From Clostridia bacterium (GTDB taxonomy: Bacteria > Bacillota_A > Clostridia > Christensenellales > Borkfalkiaceae), in contig RYWC01000067.1 in assembly GCA_003979335.1 (NCBI GenBank), positions 1-5,014 of the forward strand: a stretch of DNA of 5,014 bases, given 5' to 3'. The position numbers and the translations under genes are program-made. The notes below the pieces were generated by a model that was not told the origin of the DNA, did no database searches, and was given only the letters and a program-made list of their open reading frames with translations. This document shows positions 1 through 5,014 of this stretch, piece by piece (positions within the stretch are counted from its first letter, which is position 1; the number at the start of each line of letters is the position of its first letter).

Positions 1-59
1 TAAATAAAGTTAAGGCATAATTAAGTTTAAAAAGACAATAAAACACACGGGACGAATAT

Positions 60-2300
60 ATGAACAAAACTTTATTTTTAAATGAATTGAAAGGGCTTGA
101 AACAGCCGGTAAAGATGTAATAACTCTCTATAACGAAATATCTGCGCTTGCAATGAAATGCGCGGGTTCGCCCGACAAGACCGCAGGCAGAAGATGCGCG
201 TACTATATGTCTATGGAATTTCTTGTTGGACGCGGTTTTTACAACAACCTTATGGAACTCGGCGTGCTGGAAGAAACGCGCGCAGTGCTTTCGGATAAGG
301 GCGTCGATATCAATATTTTCGAAGAAATTGAGGACGCGGCTCTCGGCAACGGAGGTTTGGGCAGGCTTGCGGCGTGCTTCCTTGATTCTGCCGCAGGGCT
401 CGGTTTGCCTTTGTACGGATACGGAATAAGGTATAAATACGGGCTTTTCAAGCAGGCGATAGACAACGGTTTTCAGGTTGAGCTTCCGGACGATTGGCAG
501 AAATTCGGCGACCCGTGGAGCGTGCGCAGAGATGACGAAGCAAGAGATGTAGTCTTTGCCGATATGACGGTTAAAGCCGTTCCCTACGATATGCCCGTAT
601 TCGGAAAAAGGATAAACACGCTTCGTTTATGGCAGGCGGAAGGCGAGGGCGAAGCTTTCAGAATAAGCGAATATCTTTATCCTGCAGACGATACCGAAGA
701 GGGCAAGCTTTTAAGGCTCAGGCAGGAATATTTCTTTTCAGCCGCAACCGTTGCAGAACTTGTGGAAAACTTCGTAAAACAGCACGGTAAAAAGTTCGAG
801 AATTTTTCAAAGTACAACGTTATACAGCTGAACGACACTCATCCCGTAATAGCGGTAGCGGAGCTTATAAGACTGCTTACGTCAAAATACAGGCTTACTT
901 TTGCCGAGGCTTTGAAGGTTGCGAAAAACACTTTTGCATACACAAACCATACGGTGCTTCCCGAGGCTTTGGAAACTTGGAAAGAAGAGTACGTTAAAAA
1001 AATTCTTCCCGAAATCGCAGATATAATTTTGAATATAAGCGTATTTGCGACGCGCGAGCAGCTTGCTTCGGGCTGCACAAAAGAAGAAGCCGCCGAAATG
1101 GCTATTGCTAAAAACGGGAATTTTTATATGGCAAATCTTGCGGTCTACGTCGCAGGCAAAGTGAACGGCGTGGCTAAACTGCATACCGAAATTCTCAAAA
1201 ACGACCTGTTTGCCATTGCAAACAAGACCTACCCTGATAAGTTCCGTAACAAGACTAACGGTATTACTCACCGCCGCTGGCTTGAACTTTGCAACAGCGA
1301 ACTTGCCTCTCTTTTAGACGAAACTATCGGAAAGGGATGGAGGGAAAACATAGCCGAACTTGATAAACTTAACGGTTTCGGCGAAGAAACGGTTAAAAAG
1401 TTTATAGAAGTAAAGCGCAAAAAGAAGAAACAGCTTTTAAGTTATATAGAGGAAAAAGAAGGTATCGAGATACCATCGGATTTCCTTGTTTTTGCACAGG
1501 TAAAACGTCTGCACGAATATAAAAGACAGCTTATGACAGCGTTTGCCGTTCTTGAAATATATTACAGACTTAAAAACGGCGAAATAGGCTCATTCCACCC
1601 TACGGTGTTTATATTCGGCGCAAAGAGCGCGCCTGCATATAAGCGCGCAAAAGCCATAATTAAGTTTATTAACGAGATTGCCGCAAAAATCAACTCGGAC
1701 AGCAGTACAAACGGGCTTTTGAAAGTCGTATTCGTCCAGAACTATAACGTTTCGTACGCCGAAAAAATAGTGGCAGGTACGGACGTCTCTTTGCAGGTTT
1801 CAACCGCAGGGCTTGAAGCAAGCGGTACGGGCAATATGAAATTTATGATGAACGGCGCTGTGACCTGCGGAACAATGGACGGCGCAAATATTGAAATAGT
1901 TGAACTTGCCGGAAAAGAAAACAATTATATTTTCGGCGCGGAAGTGGACGAAATAGAAAAGCTTAAAAAGAACGGTTACAAGCCCGAAGATTATATTGCT
2001 TCTGATGTGCGAAAAAATGTTGTGAACAGTCTTACCAACGGAACTTTCTCCGACGAAGGCACGGGCGGATTCGAAGAGCTTTATTCAAGCCTTATAAAAG
2101 GCGCAAGCTGGCACAAGCCCGACAATTATTTTGTTTTATACGATTTAGACGGCTTTATTGACGCTATCCTCAAAATCAACCGCGACTATACAGACAAAAT
2201 AAAATTCTCTGCAAAACAGCTTACAAATACTGCTAATTCGGCGTATTTTTCATCTGACAGAACGATTAAGGAATACGCTTCCGACATCTGGGAAATTTAA
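60..2300 (+). CDS. glgP: Alpha-glucan (glycogen/maltodextrin) phosphorylase, compact form
   Basis: This 746-residue cytoplasmic enzyme of family GT35 should release glucose-1-phosphate from the non-reducing ends of alpha-1,4-glucans using phosphate and pyridoxal phosphate (PLP). Seen in order: the N-terminal YYMSMEFLVGR block (48-58), ALGNGGLGRLAACFLDS (94-110), YGIRYKYGLFKQ (121-132), QLNDTHP (256-262), YTNHTVLPEALETW (294-307), FRNKTNGITHRRW (395-407), VKRLHEYKRQ (481-490), and the PLP block EASGTGNMKF with Lys594 as the PLP lysine. Arg483 and Lys488 match the phosphate-binding pair of rabbit phosphorylase. The N-terminal phosphoserine region of the animal enzyme is absent. The protein is shorter than the roughly 800 residues common in bacteria, mainly between residues 150 and 205. 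The ATG at 60 has only a weak purine stretch (GGGA, 49-52) before it; CATAAT at 16-21 could be a -10, but any -35 lies outside the window. No other glycogen gene is visible. Family assignment is very secure; glycogen versus maltodextrin preference is not determinable. Confidence 0.97.
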   Translation: MNKTLFLNELKGLETAGKDVITLYNEISALAMKCAGSPDKTAGRRCAYYMSMEFLVGRGFYNNLMELGVLEETRAVLSDKGVDINIFEEIEDAALGNGGLGRLAACFLDSAAGLGLPLYGYGIRYKYGLFKQAIDNGFQVELPDDWQKFGDPWSVRRDDEARDVVFADMTVKAVPYDMPVFGKRINTLRLWQAEGEGEAFRISEYLYPADDTEEGKLLRLRQEYFFSAATVAELVENFVKQHGKKFENFSKYNVIQLNDTHPVIAVAELIRLLTSKYRLTFAEALKVAKNTFAYTNHTVLPEALETWKEEYVKKILPEIADIILNISVFATREQLASGCTKEEAAEMAIAKNGNFYMANLAVYVAGKVNGVAKLHTEILKNDLFAIANKTYPDKFRNKTNGITHRRWLELCNSELASLLDETIGKGWRENIAELDKLNGFGEETVKKFIEVKRKKKKQLLSYIEEKEGIEIPSDFLVFAQVKRLHEYKRQLMTAFAVLEIYYRLKNGEIGSFHPTVFIFGAKSAPAYKRAKAIIKFINEIAAKINSDSSTNGLLKVVFVQNYNVSYAEKIVAGTDVSLQVSTAGLEASGTGNMKFMMNGAVTCGTMDGANIEIVELAGKENNYIFGAEVDEIEKLKKNGYKPEDYIASDVRKNVVNSLTNGTFSDEGTGGFEELYSSLIKGASWHKPDNYFVLYDLDGFIDAILKINRDYTDKIKFSAKQLTNTANSAYFSSDRTIKEYASDIWEI

Positions 2301-2346
2301 ATTTATAAATAAACCCCTGCGAATTACGGGGTATTTCATAGGGTTT

Positions 2347-2384
2347 AAAAGCAAGGAGAGATACAAATCTCTCCTTGCTTTTTT
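2347..2384 (+). terminator. Strong rho-independent terminator after glgP
   Basis: A perfect inverted repeat has 12-bp arms, GCAAGGAGAGAT at 2351-2362 and ATCTCTCCTTGC at 2367-2378, around the loop ACAA. Flanking AAAA and TTTT extend pairing to 16 bp. Six T residues (2379-2384) follow the + strand stem, and the A tract gives a shorter T run on the other strand. It begins 46 bases after the glgP stop. It should end the glgP transcript and insulate the next gene. Confidence 0.93.
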
Positions 2385-2417
2385 ACTGCGGTTTTGCTAT
2401 AATGTTTTTACTATAAT
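2375..2417 (+). promoter_or_regulatory. Extended -10 promoter for the VOC gene, with a second TATAAT
   Basis: A perfect TATAAT at 2398-2403 is preceded by TGC, giving an extended -10 (TGnTATAAT). Seventeen bases upstream is a weak -35, TTGCTT (2375-2380), which matches consensus only in TTG and lies in the descending arm and T run of the glgP terminator. A second perfect TATAAT sits at 2412-2417 without a recognisable -35 at proper spacing. Initiation would fall near 2410 or 2424; both leave the Shine-Dalgarno at 2429 inside the transcript. Confidence 0.75.
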
Positions 2418-2428
2418 TGTAATTTTGC

Positions 2429-2432
2429 GGAG
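2429..2432 (+). promoter_or_regulatory. Shine-Dalgarno deciding the VOC gene start
   Basis: GGAG sits seven bases before the ATG at 2440. It lies inside the reading frame that would begin at the TTG at 2425, so the longer frame is unlikely to be the translated one. Confidence 0.8.
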
Positions 2433-2439
2433 AAATGTT

Positions 2440-2841
2440 ATGAAACTTGATGGAATCGGATTATTTGTAAAAGATATGGCGACAATGATACGTTTTTATC
2501 GGGACGTATTAGGTTTTGAAATTAAAGAAAGCGAAGATGCCGTCAATGTTTATCTGATTAAAGACGGCACGTTGTTTATGCTTTATGAAAGAAAGAATTT
2601 TGAAAATATGACAAGCCGGAAATATGAGTATATAAACGGTTTTAACGGACATTTTGAAATAGCGTTGTATGTGGACACTTTTGAGGAAGTTGACAAGAGT
2701 TTTGCCGAAGTCGTCAGCAAAGGCGCAACGCCTGTACTTGAACCTGAAACCGAGAAGTGGGGGCAAAGAACGTGTTATATTGCAGACCCCGAAGGTAACT
2801 TAATTGAAATCGGCTCCTTTAATAAACCGTTTCAAAGATAA
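2440..2841 (+). CDS. VOC superfamily (glyoxalase/bleomycin-resistance fold) protein
   Basis: This 133-residue protein has the two beta-alpha-beta-beta-beta modules of the vicinal oxygen chelate fold. Module one runs LDGIGLFVKDMATMIRFYRDVLGF (3-26) and module two starts at HFEIALYVDTFEEVDK (71-86), ending with the typical DPEGNLIEI (116-124). The ATG at 2440 is preferred because GGAG (2429-2432) lies seven bases before it; the frame also opens at a TTG at 2425, which would overlap this ribosome site. Against E. coli glyoxalase I, whose metal ligands are His5, Glu56, His74 and Glu122, the positions I align here are Gly5, Met47, Glu73 and Glu123. A classical four-ligand metal site therefore looks incomplete, so a lyase role is doubtful. 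Binding of a small molecule or antibiotic, or another VOC reaction, is possible, but the substrate cannot be read from sequence. The gene has its own promoter and no functional partner nearby. Confidence 0.9.
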   Translation: MKLDGIGLFVKDMATMIRFYRDVLGFEIKESEDAVNVYLIKDGTLFMLYERKNFENMTSRKYEYINGFNGHFEIALYVDTFEEVDKSFAEVVSKGATPVLEPETEKWGQRTCYIADPEGNLIEIGSFNKPFQR

Positions 2842-2880
2842 GTTTCAATACAGTACAAAAAGGGGGGCGCTTGGGTCTGC

Positions 2881-2908
2881 TTGCTCTGCATTTAAATTAT
2901 GATATACT
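2881..2908 (+). promoter_or_regulatory. Extended -10 promoter for the DUF6194-like gene
   Basis: TATACT at 2903-2908 is preceded by TGA (2900-2902), an extended -10. A weak -35, TTGCTC (2881-2886), lies 16 bases upstream. Predicted initiation near 2915 leaves a leader of about 30 bases before the GTG start. No terminator is seen between this promoter and the VOC stop at 2841, so read-through from upstream is also possible. Confidence 0.65.
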
Positions 2909-2944
2909 GATGTATGATAAACTGCAATTTAGCGGAGGAATAGT

Positions 2945-3391
2945 GTGAAGACGGAAGAAATATTAACATACTGTCTCGATAATTTGAAAGGAACGGTATT
3001 GGTAAACAGTTGGGGTGAAAGCGGAATTTTCTATAACCCAAACAACACGCTCAAACGCGGAATTTATATTTTAACCGTCAAAGAGAAAGACGGCGACAAC
3101 GATAAAAGCTCTGATTTAAATAGGGAAGGTATTTACCGTGTAAATATAGGAGTTCGCAAAAGCACGTTTACAGGTATGTTCGGCTATGTTCCTGCTCGTC
3201 CTTCAAAAGGCGGCACAGTGGATATGCCGTATGATTTTACGCAAACGGATAAGCTACTGCCTCACCCCGTTTACGCTTGGATGAGTTGGTTGTGCGTACT
3301 CAATCCGTCCGCCGCTACTTTTGAACAAATCAAGCCTTTAATTAAAGAAGCTTATGAGTACGCAAAGGAAAAATATTCTAAGAGAAAGTAA
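2945..3391 (+). CDS. DUF6194-like protein of unknown function
   Basis: This 148-residue soluble protein has no signal peptide or membrane segment. It resembles, from memory, the DUF6194 family of small uncharacterised bacterial proteins. Recognisable blocks are the N-terminal helix MKTEEILTYCLDNLKG (1-16), the tryptophan-glycine turn NSWGESGIFYNP (21-32), a strand with YILTVKEKDGDND (41-53), the central LNREGIYRVNIGVRKSTFTGMFG (58-80), and the C-terminal LPHPVYAWMSWLCVLNPS (105-122) followed by a helix rich in Lys and Glu. The start is a GTG with a strong GGAGG (2934-2938) six bases before it. The LPHPVY and NIGV blocks are the most family-like; no catalytic function is established for them. 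The fold and function are unknown to me. It follows the VOC gene by 103 bases on the same strand but has its own promoter, so a shared role is only speculative. The coding assignment is firm; the family name is moderately sure. Confidence 0.85.
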   Translation: MKTEEILTYCLDNLKGTVLVNSWGESGIFYNPNNTLKRGIYILTVKEKDGDNDKSSDLNREGIYRVNIGVRKSTFTGMFGYVPARPSKGGTVDMPYDFTQTDKLLPHPVYAWMSWLCVLNPSAATFEQIKPLIKEAYEYAKEKYSKRK

Positions 3392-3415
3392 AATAAAATT
3401 ATTATTACAAATATG

Positions 3416-3468
3416 AAAAAAATATAGCACGCTATACTTCGGAAATGAAGACAGCGTGCTATTTGTTT
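3416..3468. terminator. Bidirectional terminator between the convergent genes
   Basis: A 10-bp perfect stem, ATAGCACGCT (3424-3433) with AGCGTGCTAT (3453-3462), encloses a small inner stem CTTC/GAAG (3437-3440 with 3447-3450) and the loop GGAAAT. On the + strand the tail is TTTGTTTG, ending the DUF6194-like transcript. On the - strand the stem is followed almost directly by seven T residues (complement of 3416-3422), the better T tract, so it can also end the sdaA transcript about 165 bases after its stop. Confidence 0.88.
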
Positions 3469-3625
3469 GCCCATAAAGAAATTATTGATTCGAAAACAGT
3501 TATATGTGAGGGGCTTAATTTTTTGGCGGAAAGAAATCAACGCTTTTTCTGACGTAAAAAAGAAAACTTAACAAAAACTATGCCCAAGTTGCTGAATAGA
3601 CAGATGCAAGGGGCTTAAATTATAA
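3469..3625. other. AT-rich noncoding stretch between terminator and sdaA stop
   Basis: No open frame here has a credible ribosome site or protein-like composition. It would be the 3' untranslated region of sdaA if transcription runs to the bidirectional hairpin. It carries two copies of AGGGGCTTAA (3508-3517 and 3609-3618, about 101 bases apart), each preceded by TGCCCA (3468-3473 and 3581-3586). Whether that is an old duplication or chance I cannot tell. Confidence 0.5.
3573..3614 (-). terminator. Possible weak terminator close behind sdaA
   Basis: Read on the - strand, an interrupted stem pairs GCCC with GGGC and TTGC with GCAA (3606-3614 with 3582-3592). After it comes a T run (complement of 3573-3577). 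The stem contains an asymmetric internal loop and a 13-base apical loop, so it would be inefficient; the hairpin at 3424-3462 is the stronger stop. Confidence 0.35.
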
Positions 3626-4858
3626 TCATTCTTTTTTGTCCGTCGGCAGTTCGTAATATTTTGCGAGACCGCCCGAGGAGGTTTCCTTGTAACTGTTTAA
3701 AAGGTCTTTGCCCGTGTTGTACATTGTTTTGACTATTATATCAAAGCTAATTTTGCGCGTGTCCGCAAGGAAGTTTGCAAGAGAAAGCGCGTTTATCGCC
3801 CTCATTGCGGCAACGGCGTTTCTTTCGATACAGGGTATCTGCACAAGCCCTGCTATGGGGTCGCATGTGAGACCCAAATGATGTTCCATTGCAACTTCGG
3901 CGGCGTATTCTATCTGCCCCAGTCCCATTTCAAAAAGTTCTGCAAGCGCGGCGGCAGCCATAGAGCAGGCAGAACCTATCTCCGCCTGACAGCCGCATTC
4001 CGCGCCGCTTATAGAGGCGTTTTTCTTTATAAGGTTGCCGATAATTCCGCCTGCGGCAAGCGCGCGCGTTATCTGCAAGTCCGAAAATCCGCGTTCGTCC
4101 TGCATATATTTGAGGACGGACGGAACAACTCCGCACGCTCCGCATGTGGGGGCGGTCACAATAATTCCGCCTGCGGCATTTTGTTCGCCTGTTGCAAACG
4201 CGTAGGAACATACCAGCCTGTTTTCCCTTGTTTGCGCGGACTCGTCTATGTGGCGCTGATTGTAAAGCTTCTGCGCGCGTCTTTTGGTGCCGAGTATTCC
4301 GGGGAGCTTTCCGGAAACCGAAAGCCCTTCTTGAATGCTCAGTTTCATCCTTTCCCATACGTCGGCAAGAAAGTCGAAAATTTCTTTACCCTCGCAAAGT
4401 TCGGCGTATTGCCAAAGACGTATGTTGCGCGATTTGCAGAAGTCTGAAATTTCCGTAAACGTGTTTAAGGGGTAAATACTGTCGTCGGCGTATTTTTCGT
4501 ATTTGTCGGCAGGTTCCCCGTCAAACACAACCGAGCCGCCGCCCACGCTGTAAACGCGTTTTTCGGCGATAAAATTTCCGCCCGAAAAGATTTCAACGCT
4601 CATTGTGTTGGGATGAACGGGGCAGGGCGACTGAACGTCGAAAGCTACTTCGCATTTTACGGGTCTGGCTGTTTTCACAATGACGTGTTGCGTGCCGTGA
4701 CCGTCGCCCGTGAGCGCGAGCGAACCGTACAGGGTTACTTTTAAAAAGTCGGCTTTGGGATAAAGTTGTTTTATAATCTTGATAGCCCTTTCGGGACCCA
4801 TTGTGTGGGAAGAGGAGGGACCTCTGCCTATTTTATATATTTCTCTTAACGATTGCAA
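3626..4858 (-). CDS. sdaA: Single-chain iron-sulfur L-serine dehydratase (L-serine ammonia-lyase)
   Basis: This 410-residue cytoplasmic enzyme should deaminate L-serine to pyruvate and ammonia with an oxygen-sensitive [4Fe-4S] cluster. The N-terminal beta domain begins directly with SLREIYKIGRGPSSSHTMGP (3-22) and contains YGSLALTGDGHGT (44-56), HPN (82-84) and YSVGGGSVVF (103-112). The catalytic alpha domain starts near residue 160, with ENRLVCSYAFATGEQNAAGG, APTCGACG (236-243), NASISGAECGCQ and CSMAAAALAEL. Cluster cysteines are Cys290, Cys332 and Cys343. Their spacings of 42 and 11 residues match the cysteine ligands of the Legionella enzyme and the same motifs in E. coli SdaA. The beta domain lacks about 35 residues present in E. 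coli SdaA, and no ACT domain is seen. Both domains are in one chain, unlike the split SdaAA/SdaAB of Bacillus. The C-terminus ends in Lys-Lys-Glu without the terminal cysteine found in the Legionella enzyme. The start is TTG at 4858, chosen for its Shine-Dalgarno, upstream promoter and family-like N-terminus. Confidence 0.96.
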   Translation of the reverse strand: MQSLREIYKIGRGPSSSHTMGPERAIKIIKQLYPKADFLKVTLYGSLALTGDGHGTQHVIVKTARPVKCEVAFDVQSPCPVHPNTMSVEIFSGGNFIAEKRVYSVGGGSVVFDGEPADKYEKYADDSIYPLNTFTEISDFCKSRNIRLWQYAELCEGKEIFDFLADVWERMKLSIQEGLSVSGKLPGILGTKRRAQKLYNQRHIDESAQTRENRLVCSYAFATGEQNAAGGIIVTAPTCGACGVVPSVLKYMQDERGFSDLQITRALAAGGIIGNLIKKNASISGAECGCQAEIGSACSMAAAALAELFEMGLGQIEYAAEVAMEHHLGLTCDPIAGLVQIPCIERNAVAAMRAINALSLANFLADTRKISFDIIVKTMYNTGKDLLNSYKETSSGGLAKYYELPTDKKE

Positions 4859-4866
4859 TTTTGTTT

Positions 4867-4871
4867 TCCTT
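4867..4871 (-). promoter_or_regulatory. Shine-Dalgarno deciding the sdaA start
   Basis: On the - strand AAGGA lies eight bases before the TTG at 4858. The open frame extends 14 codons further upstream to another TTG at 4900, but that codon lies between the -35 and -10 of the promoter and would not be in the transcript. The shorter form begins Met-Gln-Ser-Leu-Arg-Glu, as expected for this family. Confidence 0.85.
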
Positions 4872-4887
4872 GATGTTCGGTTATTTA

Positions 4888-4916
4888 ATTTTATACCCAA
4901 GCGGAAAAATTGTCAA
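4888..4916 (-). promoter_or_regulatory. Sigma-A-type promoter of sdaA
   Basis: On the - strand a perfect -35 TTGACA (complement of 4911-4916) is followed by a 17-base spacer and TAAAAT (4888-4893), which matches consensus at five of six positions. TATAAA begins two bases earlier and is an alternative register with a 15-base spacer. An A/T tract lies just upstream (about 4921-4935) and could act as an UP element. Predicted initiation near 4881 gives a leader of about 22 bases. Confidence 0.85.
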
Positions 4917-5004
4917 CGGGTGTAAAAAAATATGTAACTTTTTTGTTTAACGGGGCGGAAAAAGTTTTATATTAATGTTGTAAAGAAAAACGGTTGGAAG
5001 AAAA

Positions 5005-5014
5005 ATGGCAAAAA
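5005..5014 (+). CDS. Start of an unidentified divergent gene (cut by window end)
   Basis: An ATG at 5005 begins Met-Ala-Lys and the frame runs off the window. GGAAG (4996-5000) lies four bases upstream, a little close but acceptable. The leader contains TATATT (4968-4973) with TTTAAC (4946-4951) 16 bases upstream as a poor -35, so a divergent promoter is plausible. Nothing can be said about the product. Confidence 0.55.

Noticed and set aside
1..59. Leader of glgP as a riboswitch or the tail of an upstream gene
   Set aside because: It is too short and AT-rich to show any conserved RNA structure, and no frame in it can be recognised as a gene end.
882..1271. A 129-codon - strand frame inside glgP
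   Set aside because: It is fully antisense to conserved phosphorylase motifs and its translation resembles no known family.
2866..2888. Run of six G followed by repeated CTGC words, considered as a phase-variable tract or hairpin
   Set aside because: The G run is outside any coding sequence and upstream of the -35, and no stable self-complementary stem forms.
3352..3540. A 62-codon - strand frame with a hydrophobic stretch, a possible small membrane protein
   Set aside because: It runs through the bidirectional terminator stem and into the end of the DUF6194-like gene. The hydrophobic run comes from the A-rich tracts read in reverse, and no good ribosome site is present.
3878..4447. Long + strand frame of 189 codons, and others, antisense to sdaA
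   Set aside because: They overlap a strongly conserved sdaA frame. Their translations are Arg/Cys-rich and low in domain content, and I see no ribosome site; typical shadows of a GC-richer gene.
4921..4950. A-tract/T-tract inverted pair as an operator or terminator
   Set aside because: The arms are plain homopolymers without specific symmetry, so simple AT-richness upstream of a promoter explains them.

Overview
The window reads as ordinary chromosome from a low- to mid-GC anaerobic Firmicute, most likely an uncultured gut member of the Clostridia. That placement is an inference from three things. The glucan phosphorylase and the single-chain iron-sulfur L-serine dehydratase both look clostridial as I remember those families. 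The promoters are sigma-A-like (TTGACA / TATAAT). Purine-rich Shine-Dalgarno sites sit before each internal gene. I see no insertion sequence, CRISPR array, tRNA, rRNA or phage module.

Layout, left to right. A leader of about 59 bases precedes glgP (60-2300, +), a compact alpha-glucan phosphorylase. A strong 16-bp perfect hairpin terminator (2347-2384) follows. An extended -10 promoter whose weak -35 lies in the terminator's descending arm then drives a small VOC-fold protein (2440-2841, +). A second extended -10 promoter precedes a DUF6194-like protein of unknown function (2945-3391, +). A convergent intergenic region (3392-3625) contains a bidirectional hairpin terminator and AT-rich DNA without a convincing gene. 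sdaA (3626-4858, -) encodes a one-chain L-serine ammonia-lyase. Its upstream region holds a near-consensus promoter, and this shows that translation starts at an internal TTG rather than at the longest open frame. The window ends 10 bases into a divergent + strand gene beginning Met-Ala-Lys.

The genes do not form one pathway. glgP releases glucose-1-phosphate from storage or dietary alpha-glucan. sdaA turns serine into pyruvate and ammonia. Both feed central carbon metabolism, but each has its own transcription signals. The two small genes between them are probably separate monocistronic units, with possible read-through from the first to the second because no terminator is visible between them.

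The points most worth checking are the sdaA start correction, the shortened phosphorylase region before the active-site gate, the VOC protein with most metal-ligand positions replaced, and the uncharacterised DUF6194-like gene. I found no convincing evidence of a new multi-gene system.
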